Shown here: piece after piece, positions 1 to 6,892 of the stretch | How positions within the stretch are numbered: position 1 is the first letter of the stretch | Layout: each line of letters starts with the position of its first letter | Origin: a virus | IMG/VR virus record: IMGVR_UViG_3300044959_000141 | Span: 1 to 22,935 of that record | Reading direction: 5' to 3' (one strand) | DNA: 22,935 bases | Position numbers and translations under genes: made by a program | The notes under the pieces: model-generated | What the model was told of the DNA's origin: nothing | What the model saw: only the letters and a program-made list of their open reading frames with translations | Databases searched by the model: none

Positions 1-1323
1 CTTGGGTGCCTCGTGGTACTTTGCGAGCTTCACCAAGGCGTCGTCGTCGCAGGTGAGGGTGTGTGTTTTGCCTTTCCTGCGGTACTGCTTAGGCAGGCCG
101 AGTTTGTCGTACAGCAGCTCGGCGCAGTCCTTGTGCGACCGAGGGTTGAAGTACTTGTTGCCGCTGAGCTCCCGCAGCCGACGTAGGGGTTCCTCCAGGG
201 CCTCGGACAGCCGTTTGGCCTCCTGCGCCACCAGGTCTTTGTCCACTGGCACGCCACGCAGCATCATACGGCGTACACAGTGTGCCGCCTTCATGACTGT
301 GGCGAACAGGTCGACCATCCCCTCCTGCACAAGAAGGCGCTTGGCCACGTGCCAGGCCTGCAGCGTAACGTCCGCGTCCTTGCAGGCGTACACGTGCCGG
401 TTGGTGTCGATTTCGTCCTTGTAGTAGGGGTAGCGCACCCAGTGGGAGTTGATGAAGCCCAGGTCGTGGGGCGCGGGGGACTCGAGGAGGTGGTGCGCCA
501 GCATGACGTCGGCGTGGACGTCGATGAGCGGCGCACCCAGCTCGGCCAGGCGGAGTGAGTCAAACATGACGATGTTCTGCCCGACCCACCGGATAGGCCG
601 TTTGAGTAGGCGCAGGAGCGGCACGAGGTACTCTTCCTCAAGGTCGATACACACCGCCGTGTGAGGTTCTGTGCTGAGGGCTACTTGGGTGATGGCTTTG
701 AAGTCGAGGGAGGTTTCAAGGTCGAGTGCTACCTCCGCGCCGTCTGGGATGTTGCGGGTCCACTGGTCGAACCAAGTTGGGGACGGGTTGATGGTGTACG
801 ATAGTTGGGGCTCGACGTAGCTCTTGGCCCGCGTGACGGCGAAGCGGATGTCGTCGACGCAGAATCGCCACAGCGTCTGCTGCCTCATGATGAACGCTGG
901 ATGGAGCGTCGGTACAACCCTCTTGCCTTGCCACGTGAAGCACGACCCCCGCCAGTCGTGGATGCTTGCTCCTGGTTTGAAGAAGGCCAGGGCCTCAGAT
1001 CCAAGGGGAACAATAACTCGAGGATTACACGCCTCGATCCGTCTGGCAAGGTCAGCATACGCAGCTGCCCGATTTGCGCTGGGAGGGATTTCGTTGTTTG
1101 GAGGCCTGTGTTGAAACACGTTGTCAATACGCAGCTCCGAGCGGAAAACTCCAGCTTCGAAGAGCCAGCGGTTGAGCACTCGTCCAGCACCACCAACAAA
1201 CGGCTTTCCTTCACGGTCTTCTTCGGCGCCTGGGGCTTCTCCAATCAACATCACCTCCGCATGCGGCGGCCCATCGCCCGGTACGTGGTTGCTCCCCCAG
1301 GTGTCGTGGCAGGTGCACGTCAT
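1..1323 (-). CDS. Uracil-DNA-glycosylase-like domain fused to family A DNA polymerase (3' end beyond window)
   Basis: This is the first 441 codons of a replicative polymerase; the C-terminus lies beyond the left edge. Residues 1-165 match the family 4 UDG fold: GEAPGAEEDREGKPFVGGAG at 28-47, an NVFQHRPPNN stretch near 68-77, VIVPLG at 103-108 and HPAFIMR at 141-147. Residues 190-330 form a DEDDy 3'-5' proofreading exonuclease with DLET (D201, E203), GQN..MFD (N250, D255) and Y312..D316, so all expected catalytic residues are present. From about residue 340 the chain enters the polymerase body, whose palm motifs are not visible here. The start ATG at 1323 overlaps the stop of the upstream gene (ATGA). 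Family knowledge: the polymerase of Bacillus phage SPO1 carries a similar N-terminal UDG-like domain. Unlike Thermus UDGa, the Fe-S cysteines seem absent: the N-terminus has C3/C5 rather than CxxC, and the third cysteine aligns with Ala. Whether the UDG domain is active is unknown. Confidence 0.9.
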   Translation of the reverse strand, partial: MTCTCHDTWGSNHVPGDGPPHAEVMLIGEAPGAEEDREGKPFVGGAGRVLNRWLFEAGVFRSELRIDNVFQHRPPNNEIPPSANRAAAYADLARRIEACNPRVIVPLGSEALAFFKPGASIHDWRGSCFTWQGKRVVPTLHPAFIMRQQTLWRFCVDDIRFAVTRAKSYVEPQLSYTINPSPTWFDQWTRNIPDGAEVALDLETSLDFKAITQVALSTEPHTAVCIDLEEEYLVPLLRLLKRPIRWVGQNIVMFDSLRLAELGAPLIDVHADVMLAHHLLESPAPHDLGFINSHWVRYPYYKDEIDTNRHVYACKDADVTLQAWHVAKRLLVQEGMVDLFATVMKAAHCVRRMMLRGVPVDKDLVAQEAKRLSEALEEPLRRLRELSGNKYFNPRSHKDCAELLYDKLGLPKQYRRKGKTHTLTCDDDALVKLAKYHEAPK

Positions 1324-1562
1324 GGCAGTTCTGTCCTCTTCCACACGATGTAGCCCGAGCCGTAGTCCAGGGACACGTACTCCTCATCCATCCACACCAC
1401 CTTGCCGTCCCTGCCATGTGGGTCACGTATCCACAGGTTGAGCGGCATTTTGTCGGCGATGGCGAGGATCACCTCCTTGCTCAGCATGTCGAACTCGGGT
1501 GGTGGGTCGACGTTCACCCACACATCGATGCACCTGTACCCGTCCGACTCGGCGTAGTACAT
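1320..1562 (-). CDS. Hypothetical protein, 80 aa
   Basis: The gene lies between folE and the polymerase and overlaps the polymerase start by four bases (ATGA), which indicates translational coupling. I do not recognise a family. The product is small and acidic to neutral with a W-rich C-terminal half (NLWIRDPHG, VVWMDEEY, GYIVWKR), suggesting a beta-rich fold. The frame is open far upstream, to 1748, but that would overlap folE by about 140 bases. ATG 1562 is the first ATG after the folE stop at 1607. Its ribosome binding site is weak, so a CTG start overlapping the folE stop is also possible. The existence of the gene is better supported than its start. Confidence 0.65.
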   Translation of the reverse strand: MYYAESDGYRCIDVWVNVDPPPEFDMLSKEVILAIADKMPLNLWIRDPHGRDGKVVWMDEEYVSLDYGSGYIVWKRTELP

Positions 1563-1606
1563 CGGCTTGTGCAGCAGCTCACGCAGGATGTCCCTGCTGT
1601 CGTGTC

Positions 1607-2149
1607 TCAGACTTCGGCTAGGGCGAGGAATTCCGCCCTCGCCTCTGGCTTCTGCAGCAGGACTCCCCGCATTGCGCTGGTCACCACTGAACCCGATGTC
1701 TTCACCCCTCTCATTCTCATGCATAGATGCTCCCCCCGAACGATGCACCCAGCGCCCAGCGGCGTTGGGTTGATATTCTTCATCAGGGCGTCGGCGATAT
1801 CATGAGTGATGCTCTCCTGCATAGCAGGTTTGTTCAGCACCGACTCCGCGATGCGGCACAGCTTGCTCAGCCCCACGACGCCGCCGTTGGGTACATACGC
1901 CACGCTGATGTCCAGGTGCACAGGTAGCAGGTGATGTGGACAGAGCGTCCAAGTCTGGTGGTGACGCATGATGATCATCTCATCGTACCGCTCCTCGTAC
2001 ACGGGTGGGAAGGTGAATTTCTTGTTGAACAGTTCCCTGTACAGCTCGAGCACACGCCAGGGAGTCTTGATGTAGTTACGGTCCTTGAGGTCCACGCCCA
2101 ACCCCTCAAGAATCAACTGCACCCCGCCTATGATCTTGTGCTCGTTCAC
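1607..2149 (-). CDS. folE: GTP cyclohydrolase I (FolE)
   Basis: This cytoplasmic enzyme converts GTP to 7,8-dihydroneopterin triphosphate, the first step towards preQ0 (and folate). It has 180 residues, close to the usual catalytic core. Diagnostic motifs are TPWRV (29-33), the zinc site CPHHLLP (C70, H72, H73) with the second zinc cysteine C143 in HLCMRMRGVK, VGLSKLCRI (92-100) and the closing TSAMRG (157-162). The start is GTG at 2149, whose last two bases are shared with the stop of the preceding gene (GTGA). Together with queE, queD and queC in the same leftward operon, this makes preQ0 synthesis its likely role, supplying a 7-deazaguanine for DNA modification. A pure folate role is less likely given the neighbours. 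Confidence 0.95.
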   Translation of the reverse strand: MNEHKIIGGVQLILEGLGVDLKDRNYIKTPWRVLELYRELFNKKFTFPPVYEERYDEMIIMRHHQTWTLCPHHLLPVHLDISVAYVPNGGVVGLSKLCRIAESVLNKPAMQESITHDIADALMKNINPTPLGAGCIVRGEHLCMRMRGVKTSGSVVTSAMRGVLLQKPEARAEFLALAEV

Positions 2150-2376
2150 GACAGGTTGCTCCTCAACTTCTTGTACGTATTGTACTCCTCGAATGCGCCG
2201 ATGGCGCGCCGCACGAGGAGCAGGTGCTCGTAGTACGTGGCGGCCCGTTGGAGATGGCCAATGATTTCCTCCAACGGCGTGTCGATGGGTGTGAAGGTGA
2301 TCTTCATTTCCCTGGTACGCGTGTCCAGTTCCAGGGTGATGACGGTCTTGTCAGCGGGTTGTCCGTCGTTACCCAT
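2146..2376 (-). CDS. Hypothetical protein, 76 aa
   Basis: No family recognised. The product has a beta-strand-like first half (KTVITLELDTRTREMKITF) and a helical second half (LEEIIGHLQRAATYYEHLL) ending in a basic tail. ATG 2376 has a very good ribosome binding site, AGGAGG five bases upstream, and was chosen over the longer open frame for that reason. Its stop overlaps the folE GTG start, so the two are probably translated in tandem. Its 5' end overlaps the preceding gene by 73 bases. Position alone does not assign it to the deazaguanine pathway. Confidence 0.75.
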   Translation of the reverse strand: MGNDGQPADKTVITLELDTRTREMKITFTPIDTPLEEIIGHLQRAATYYEHLLLVRRAIGAFEEYNTYKKLRSNLS

Positions 2377-2573
2377 AGCAACCTCCTGCGTAGGCGTTCC
2401 TCTTCCACGACACGAAGGTTCTTGGCGGCGTCCATCATGAGGTACGGCTCGTCGCAGAAGAGACCCGCCCAGAAACATGGGTAGGTGGCCGCCTCCTCCC
2501 TCTCCTCTGGAGACAAGTGGGGTGCCCCCTCCCGGTGGATCCGCTCGCATGTCCAGCACCACGCGTAGGTCAT
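2304..2573 (-). CDS. Hypothetical protein with Cys pairs, 89 aa
   Basis: No family recognised. The ATG at 2573 overlaps the queE stop (ATGA) and sits five bases after an AGAGGGGA ribosome binding site. Residues 6 and 9 form a CxxC (WCWTCE), and two more cysteines follow in YPCFWAGLFCDEP, so a small metal site is possible. The middle is rich in Glu and Arg. The final 24 codons run into the next gene in another frame, an overlap of 73 bases that is longer than others in this operon. The C-terminus may be variable, or the downstream gene may start later than drawn. Confidence 0.65.
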   Translation of the reverse strand: MTYAWCWTCERIHREGAPHLSPEEREEAATYPCFWAGLFCDEPYLMMDAAKNLRVVEEERLRRRLLWVTTDNPLTRPSSPWNWTRVPGK

Positions 2574-3226
2574 CGTCCCCTCTCGTTGCCCCACATGCGG
2601 ATGTGGAGCCTGTCACTGTATCGCCAACCCCGGTCGAGGCACGCCTGCGCGACCATTGGTGCCCTGCTGGCGACCTCCTCGGGCGTGCTGCCAAGCGGCA
2701 TCAACCAGATGTGGGCGGGCCTCACTTCTCTCACCAGCTCGTCGACCTCGCGCACGTCCTCCTCGCTGCCGACGACGAATTTGAAGTGTGCACCCCGTGC
2801 AGCGAACCAACGCAGCGTGTCGAGGCGGATCCTGCGTGGGAGAGGGTCCGCCCCGTTGTTGCTGAGCTTGGGGCTCACCACGTACGTGGCCGGCATCCCC
2901 ACCAACTCCTTTGGCAGGACGGTGCCGTTCGTCTCGAACTGGATGATGTGGTCTATGACGAACGGCACCAACGCCTCGTACAAGAGCCGTTGCTGCAGGA
3001 GCGGCTCGCCTCCTGTGATGACGACGATATCCCCCCTCGGTATGCGCAGGTTGCGTACGTCCACCTTCTGGTAGTGCACCGGGTGGCGCCACGTGTAGGT
3101 CGTGTCGCACCAGGTGCAATGCAGGTTGCAAAAGGCAAGGCGGATGAAGGTGGATGGGTAGCCTGCGTATGGGCCTTCCCCCTGTATGCTCCTGAATATT
3201 TCACTCACCAGGAGCGTACTCTGCAT
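2570..3226 (-). CDS. queE: 7-carboxy-7-deazaguanine synthase (QueE), radical SAM
   Basis: QueE converts 6-carboxy-tetrahydropterin to 7-carboxy-7-deazaguanine, the third step of preQ0 synthesis. Seen in the sequence: the N-terminal SIQGEGPYAG loop (13-22), the QueE-type radical SAM cluster CNLHCTWCDT with C33, C37 and C40, the SAM-binding TGGEPLLQ, then QFETNGT, VVSPK and LMPLG. The length (218 aa) is normal for the family. ATG 3226 follows a GGAGGA ribosome binding site. The first 26 bases overlap queD, which lies immediately upstream in the same operon, as expected for consecutive pathway enzymes. I see no missing catalytic residue. Confidence 0.96.
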   Translation of the reverse strand: MQSTLLVSEIFRSIQGEGPYAGYPSTFIRLAFCNLHCTWCDTTYTWRHPVHYQKVDVRNLRIPRGDIVVITGGEPLLQQRLLYEALVPFVIDHIIQFETNGTVLPKELVGMPATYVVSPKLSNNGADPLPRRIRLDTLRWFAARGAHFKFVVGSEEDVREVDELVREVRPAHIWLMPLGSTPEEVASRAPMVAQACLDRGWRYSDRLHIRMWGNERGR

Positions 3227-3557
3227 AACTGTCCTCCGTCTCCCACACGCGTACGCGTCTTACCCGGAACACGCTCATCCTGCCGGCGATCCAGGTGGCA
3301 AGGTATTCCGCCGTGGCGTTGCGCACGCCGAGGACGTCGTTGATGTTTCTGTGGTCGAGCAGGTCGAACACGTACTCGCGGAACCGCTTGCTGATCTCAG
3401 CGAAGTCCACGACCGCTCCCGTCTCCGGGTTTACGTCGCCGACCACCTCAACCTCCACCTTGTAGCTGTGGCCGTGCAGACGGCGGCACTTGTGGCCGAG
3501 AGGCCAGTCCTCAAGGGCGTGTGCCGCCTCGAAACGGAATACCTTGCCGACCCTCAT
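3201..3557 (-). CDS. queD: 6-carboxy-5,6,7,8-tetrahydropterin synthase (QueD)
   Basis: QueD converts dihydroneopterin triphosphate (the FolE product) to 6-carboxy-tetrahydropterin, the substrate of QueE. The 118-residue chain has the full pattern of the PTPS/QueD fold: FEAAH with zinc ligand H13, CRRLHGHSY with catalytic C24 and zinc ligands H28 and H30, VVDFAEISK (49-57), LDHRNIND with the catalytic D68/H69 pair, NATAEYLA (80-87), and VWETEDSYAEY with the substrate-binding glutamate at 106 or 108. C24 supports the QueD rather than the eukaryotic PTPS activity. The start ATG is one base after the preceding stop, with GGAGG just upstream. Confidence 0.95.
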   Translation of the reverse strand: MRVGKVFRFEAAHALEDWPLGHKCRRLHGHSYKVEVEVVGDVNPETGAVVDFAEISKRFREYVFDLLDHRNINDVLGVRNATAEYLATWIAGRMSVFRVRRVRVWETEDSYAEYAPGE

Positions 3558-3558
3558 G

Positions 3559-3789
3559 TCACGCCTCCTCGAACTCCGGGCACCACACTGCCTGCATCGT
3601 CAGCTTGCTCCGCTTCAAGCGGGACAGCGTGATGGTCTTGGGGCTGCCATCGGCCTTCTGCCAGAACCCCAGCTCGCAGTAGGCCAGGACGCCGCACTTC
3701 TGCTTGCAGTGGACGCAGTCGTGACAGCGCCTATCCTGCTGGGGCGTAATCGGAAACCCTTGCGAAGACGTCGGCGTCTGGGCAGTCAT
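3559..3789 (-). CDS. Small cysteine-rich protein, 76 aa
   Basis: The product has six cysteines (C22, C25, C28, C32, C38, C70) arranged as CHDCVHCKQKC, YCELGFW and a C-terminal WCPEF. A GxW followed by a terminal CPxF recurs in small phage proteins thought to bind zinc or an Fe-S cluster, but I cannot name a family. It lies one base before queD and overlaps the upstream DUF669-like gene by 59 bases. ATG 3789 is the only standard start in the open frame and has a poor ribosome binding site, so expression probably depends on coupling with the upstream gene. A regulatory or nucleic-acid-binding role is possible but not shown. Confidence 0.65.
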   Translation of the reverse strand: MTAQTPTSSQGFPITPQQDRRCHDCVHCKQKCGVLAYCELGFWQKADGSPKTITLSRLKRSKLTMQAVWCPEFEEA

Positions 3790-4150
3790 CTTTGGCCTGG
3801 TGCTTCTTGCAGAAGCGTTCGTGTTCGATCATGATGCGGAGCATTTTGCCCACGACCTCGCTGCGCTTGAACCCGTCTGGCCCGGGATACACCCCACAGG
3901 CGTTCACCAGGTCGCGGAGGCGCCACAAGGCCTGTGGTTTCAGGGACGTGTTGGTCCACACCCGTCGGTACTGGGTGCCGTCGTCGCTGATGACCTCGAA
4001 CTCCCAGTACAGCAGCGGGCTGCCGTCCTTGGCCCTCTGCGGGTCGCACTTGACGACACGCGCCAGGTGCGGGCCCTCAGGCGGCCAGTCATTGGTTGGG
4101 ATGTTGGTGAAATCAACTCGAACCTCGTCACCGAAGATCTCTCCGTTCAC
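3731..4150 (-). CDS. DUF669-like protein, putative ssDNA-binding partner of the Sak4-like ATPase
   Basis: The 139-residue protein follows the pattern of phage DUF669 proteins: a short N-terminal segment, then HLARVVKCDPQRAKDGSPLL and YWEFEV (an OB-like strand pair), a polar TNTSLKPQALWRLRDLV helix, and a final strand set (VVGKMLRIMIEHERF). Such proteins are commonly found next to Sak4/AAA_24 ATPases and are thought to bind single-stranded DNA. Here the ATPase is the adjacent upstream gene, joined by a GTGA overlap with GTG as start. The function is inferred from pattern and neighbourhood. The C-terminal Cys/His/Asp-rich stretch (FCKKHQAKDDCPDAD) is unusual and could bind a metal. Confidence 0.75.
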   Translation of the reverse strand: MNGEIFGDEVRVDFTNIPTNDWPPEGPHLARVVKCDPQRAKDGSPLLYWEFEVISDDGTQYRRVWTNTSLKPQALWRLRDLVNACGVYPGPDGFKRSEVVGKMLRIMIEHERFCKKHQAKDDCPDADVFARVSDYAPAG

Positions 4151-4950
4151 GCTTTGACCCCCTTTCCTGCCACCTCACTAGGAGGTGGAACATCGTGATG
4201 ATCGCTAACACCCCCAGCACCGTCGCAAACGTGACGCACCCCTCCTTTCTCCACGAGGAGTTTCTCGAGCCGCTTGGGGTCCCTGAGGTCCACCTCGAGG
4301 GTGGTGAGGACCCCTCTGCGGTCTCGGCCTACGAAGATGTGGTGTGGCTCGCACACCAGTTCGCGTACCAAGCCGTTAGCCGTCTGCCGCCACCGCATGT
4401 GCCCAACGATGTCGTACAGTTTGGGAGTGTCGATGGGCAGCTCCTTGCCTGGCATGTCGGGCAGCCCCTGGTACACTTCCAACTCGGACTTGATGTACTG
4501 CTCGTGCGCGATCACGACTACGTTGATACCCTTGTCGCGTGCCAGGTTGCGCGTGTGGCGCAGGACGTTGCGGCAACGTTCAACGGTGAGGTACCACTCC
4601 GCCAACGTGGCTTGCTCCTTGCCGCCCCTGGCGGATCTCTCGAACACACGGGCCATCTCGCCCGCTGTGTCGATGACGATGGTGCAGTACTGGTATTCCT
4701 TGCCGTCGCTCAGTTTGATCGCCGGGAACCGTTGCGCCAGCTGCAGCAGGGTCAGGACGTCGCTGTACGACTCGGGGCTCGATACGAGGATGTCGTCCCG
4801 CAACAGCGACTGCACGCCTCCCTCGAAGTCCCAGATCCAGGGATGAGGGAAGCAGCTCGCCAGCGGCGTCTTGCCGCTGCCGCTCGGCCCGTAGATGAGC
4901 CACGTCGTGCCGCTGCTGCGCTTGGCCTCACCGCTCATCGTGTGCTTCAT
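4147..4950 (-). CDS. Sak4-like RecA-fold ATPase (AAA_24 type), phage recombinase
   Basis: The 267-residue ATPase has Walker A GPSGSGKT at 21-28, the DFEGG element near 41-45 typical of Sak4/AAA_24 proteins, and Walker B IVIDTAGE at 91-98. A later VVVIAHEQ strand fits the RecA-like sensor position. Family knowledge: Sak4 proteins are short RAD51-like annealing or recombination factors of phages, acting on single-stranded DNA with an SSB-like partner. ATG 4950 was chosen over an upstream in-frame start because it follows GGGGAGGAAAC and lies just after the preceding stop. Neighbours are the DUF669-like protein downstream and, two genes upstream, a Cas4/RecB-like nuclease, which together look like a recombination and replication module. 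Confidence 0.85.
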   Translation of the reverse strand: MKHTMSGEAKRSSGTTWLIYGPSGSGKTPLASCFPHPWIWDFEGGVQSLLRDDILVSSPESYSDVLTLLQLAQRFPAIKLSDGKEYQYCTIVIDTAGEMARVFERSARGGKEQATLAEWYLTVERCRNVLRHTRNLARDKGINVVVIAHEQYIKSELEVYQGLPDMPGKELPIDTPKLYDIVGHMRWRQTANGLVRELVCEPHHIFVGRDRRGVLTTLEVDLRDPKRLEKLLVEKGGVRHVCDGAGGVSDHHDVPPPSEVAGKGVKA

Positions 4951-4960
4951 GTTTCCTCCC

Positions 4961-5350
4961 CTACTTCGGTGGCGCGGGGGGCAAGAGGTCAATACGCACG
5001 GTAACGACGTTCGAGGGGTCCGACTCGTTGCCGCTGGTGTCGACGGCCGTTGCCCATACGTCAGCCACCACGACGGCCCTCTGCACGACGGGAATCGTGA
5101 TCGTCGTGGTAACGTGTCCCCCGCCCGTGGGCCTCGACGCAGGAACCGTCGTCGCGACGGACGGCGCCTGGTTCAGCAGCTTGACGTACACACGTGTCTC
5201 CTTGAGGTCATCGAGGGGCGTGCCGTCGGCGTTCGTGGTAGGTTCGTCGTAGTCCACCTGCACTTGGGCACCCTGCGGCGTGACTGTGATCGCGCTCGCA
5301 GCGCCAGCCAACGACACAACGGTCAGTAGAACGAGAGGCCATCTACGCAT
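4961..5350 (-). CDS. Secreted protein with fibronectin-III-like domain, 129 aa
   Basis: The N-terminus is a textbook Sec signal peptide: MRRW, a hydrophobic core PLVLLTVVSLAGA, and an ASA cleavage site after residue 20. There is no lipobox cysteine. The mature part reads like one fibronectin type III or similar beta-sandwich: ITVTPQGAQVQVDYDEPTT, a middle strand with TRVYVKL, VVVADVWATAVDTSGNES, and a closing NVVTVRIDL before a proline-rich tail. ATG 5350 has GGGAGGAAAGGAC upstream and overlaps the nuclease gene by eight bases. A secreted product in the middle of a replication operon is unexpected. It may act in the periplasm or at the cell surface, for example in superinfection exclusion, but nothing in the sequence fixes the role. 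Confidence 0.8.
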   Translation of the reverse strand: MRRWPLVLLTVVSLAGAASAITVTPQGAQVQVDYDEPTTNADGTPLDDLKETRVYVKLLNQAPSVATTVPASRPTGGGHVTTTITIPVVQRAVVVADVWATAVDTSGNESDPSNVVTVRIDLLPPAPPK

Positions 5351-6215
5351 GTCCTTTCCTCCCCAGGGCGCGTTCTAGGATCTTCAGCTCCCTGTTTTCC
5401 CTCTGCCGGTAGAAGCCGTCCCTCACGAGCTGTTCGCGCACACCCGGTGCCTCAGCGCACAGCGTGTGGAAGGGGCACTTCTGGTTGTACGCGAAACAGG
5501 ATTGTGTGTTCTTGCGCCACACGAGCTCAGGCGTGGTGTACATCTGTTCCTTCCTGGTAAGCTCCCAGATCTCCCACGCCGTATCACTCAGTTCTACCTC
5601 GAATTCACGCAGCAGCCAGTCGGGTGTCTGAACCACGTCGCGAACGTATTCGGGATACTTGGTTGCCCTCAGCAGACTGAGGAGGACGCCCCGTACGTCG
5701 ATGCCTAGGCCTTTGACGAGCCACACGTACCCCACCGTCTGCGAGTCGAGCTGCAGGCGGCCCGCCCAGTTGTCGTAGATGACGCCTGTGGTCTTGTACT
5801 CGTGCACGTAACGCCCCAGGACGGGATGCTTGATGATGGCGTCGATGACACCGACGTAGTCGGCGATGTCGTTGACGCGGCGGCGCAGGGGCAACTCCAC
5901 GGCCTCGATCTCAAAGTCCTCCGTCGCCCCCAGTTGCTGGATGTAGCCGCGGAGGAGTTCCTTGGCGGCCCGCTCCATCTCCGCGTACTTGGGCTCCTCC
6001 TGGGGCAGCATGCCTTCGGGGCGCTCGATGCGTACGGCCTCAACCGCTTGTTCCGCGTTGCGGGTCTTGGCCCACACGTACAGACCTTCGTGCACGGCCC
6101 TACCTCGCTCCATTGCGTCGCTGCGGCCTGGGTCGAGGTTGCGCCGATATGTCCAGTAGTACCGACGCGGGCACATGCGGTACACGTGCAGCGCACTGTG
6201 GTCAAGGACGATCAT
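5343..6215 (-). CDS. Cas4/RecB-like PD-(D/E)XK nuclease with probable 4Fe-4S cluster
   Basis: The 290-residue protein follows the RecB/AddB/Cas4 nuclease plan. Residues 14-21 read MCPRRYYW with the first cluster cysteine C15. GRAVHEGL supplies the H42 metal ligand, GVIDAI supplies D125, and VHEYKTT supplies E139 and K141 of the PD-(D/E)XK motif. QTVGY (Q159, Y163) is the RecB motif. The last three cluster cysteines are C240, C247 and C253 in SCFAYNQKCPFHTLC. All catalytic residues are present. The start ATG overlaps the queC stop (ATGA). Beside the Sak4-like ATPase, a role as an exonuclease for phage recombination or DNA processing is likely. There is no CRISPR array or other cas gene here, so a CRISPR role is not supported. 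Confidence 0.88.
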   Translation of the reverse strand: MIVLDHSALHVYRMCPRRYYWTYRRNLDPGRSDAMERGRAVHEGLYVWAKTRNAEQAVEAVRIERPEGMLPQEEPKYAEMERAAKELLRGYIQQLGATEDFEIEAVELPLRRRVNDIADYVGVIDAIIKHPVLGRYVHEYKTTGVIYDNWAGRLQLDSQTVGYVWLVKGLGIDVRGVLLSLLRATKYPEYVRDVVQTPDWLLREFEVELSDTAWEIWELTRKEQMYTTPELVWRKNTQSCFAYNQKCPFHTLCAEAPGVREQLVRDGFYRQRENRELKILERALGRKGHA

Positions 6216-6892
6216 ACGAGCGCCGGATCTGGGAGATCCGCCTCCGCGAAGCCCTTAGCCCGGATGACGCAGGACGGACACTTGCCGCACGGCTTCTCAC
6301 CACCTGCGTAGCAGGACCAGGTGAGGTGCATCGGTGCGTTGAGTGCCTTCCCGAGCCGGATGATCTCCGACTTCTTGAGCGAGATCAGCGGCGTGCGGAT
6401 GTTGACTGAGTGGCGCAGGCCGTTGGAGATGGCGGTCTCCATGTGGCGGATGAATTCGGGCCGGCAGTCTGGGTAACCAGAAAAGTCCACCGCGTTCATA
6501 CCGCCCACGATGTCAGTCAGCCCTTCCGCGTCCGCTAAGGCCGCGGCATAGGCGAGGAAGATGATGTTGCGTCCTGGCACAAAAGTGGCCGACACGTTGT
6601 GGCCGAACTGGTCCTCCACTGTGGAATGTGCGGCCTCGGGGTCGAAGTCCGGCTTGAGAAGGTGGCCCACCTCTCCAGGCGTCATCCACCGGAGGTCTAC
6701 GTCGATGACACGAAGTGGGATGTGGTAGTGGTCGGCGATGAGTTGGGCGTGATGCCACTCCTTGCGGTGGCGCTGCCCGTACGCGAACCAGAGAGCACAC
6801 TTGACGGGCGGCCACGCCTCCACAGCGTACGCCGTGGCGACGCAGCTGTCCAGGCCACCGGATAGGAGGACGACTGTGCCTCTACGCTCCAT
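6212..6892 (-). CDS. queC: 7-cyano-7-deazaguanine (preQ0) synthase (QueC)
   Basis: QueC uses ATP and ammonia to convert 7-carboxy-7-deazaguanine to preQ0, the last step of the pathway. The PP-loop SGGLDS is at residues 11-16. The zinc-binding set is C194 in SCYAGG and CGKCPSC with C202, C205 and C208. FVPGRNIIFL and the GGMNAVDFSGYPDCRPEF block are also family-typical. The length (226 aa) is normal, and no glutamine amidotransferase domain is fused to it, unlike the GAT-QueC of some phages. ATG 6892 is preferred over GTG 6898 because GGGAGG then has a normal spacing. It is separated from queE/queD by the nuclease, secreted protein and ATPase genes but is in the same direction and overlap chain. 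Confidence 0.95.
   Translation of the reverse strand: MERRGTVVLLSGGLDSCVATAYAVEAWPPVKCALWFAYGQRHRKEWHHAQLIADHYHIPLRVIDVDLRWMTPGEVGHLLKPDFDPEAAHSTVEDQFGHNVSATFVPGRNIIFLAYAAALADAEGLTDIVGGMNAVDFSGYPDCRPEFIRHMETAISNGLRHSVNIRTPLISLKKSEIIRLGKALNAPMHLTWSCYAGGEKPCGKCPSCVIRAKGFAEADLPDPALV

Noticed and set aside
1320-1748. A 142-codon version of the gene between folE and the polymerase
   Set aside because: It would overlap folE by about 140 bases, and its extra N-terminus is low-complexity mirror sequence of folE.
2477-5004. Long rightward open frames opposite queE, queD and the Sak4-like gene
   Set aside because: The leftward products carry full catalytic motifs; the rightward ones have none and no good start signals.
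5343-6215. Cas4 homology as a sign of a CRISPR system
   Set aside because: No repeat-spacer array and no cas1, cas2 or effector gene; phage RecB-like nucleases of this type are common alone.
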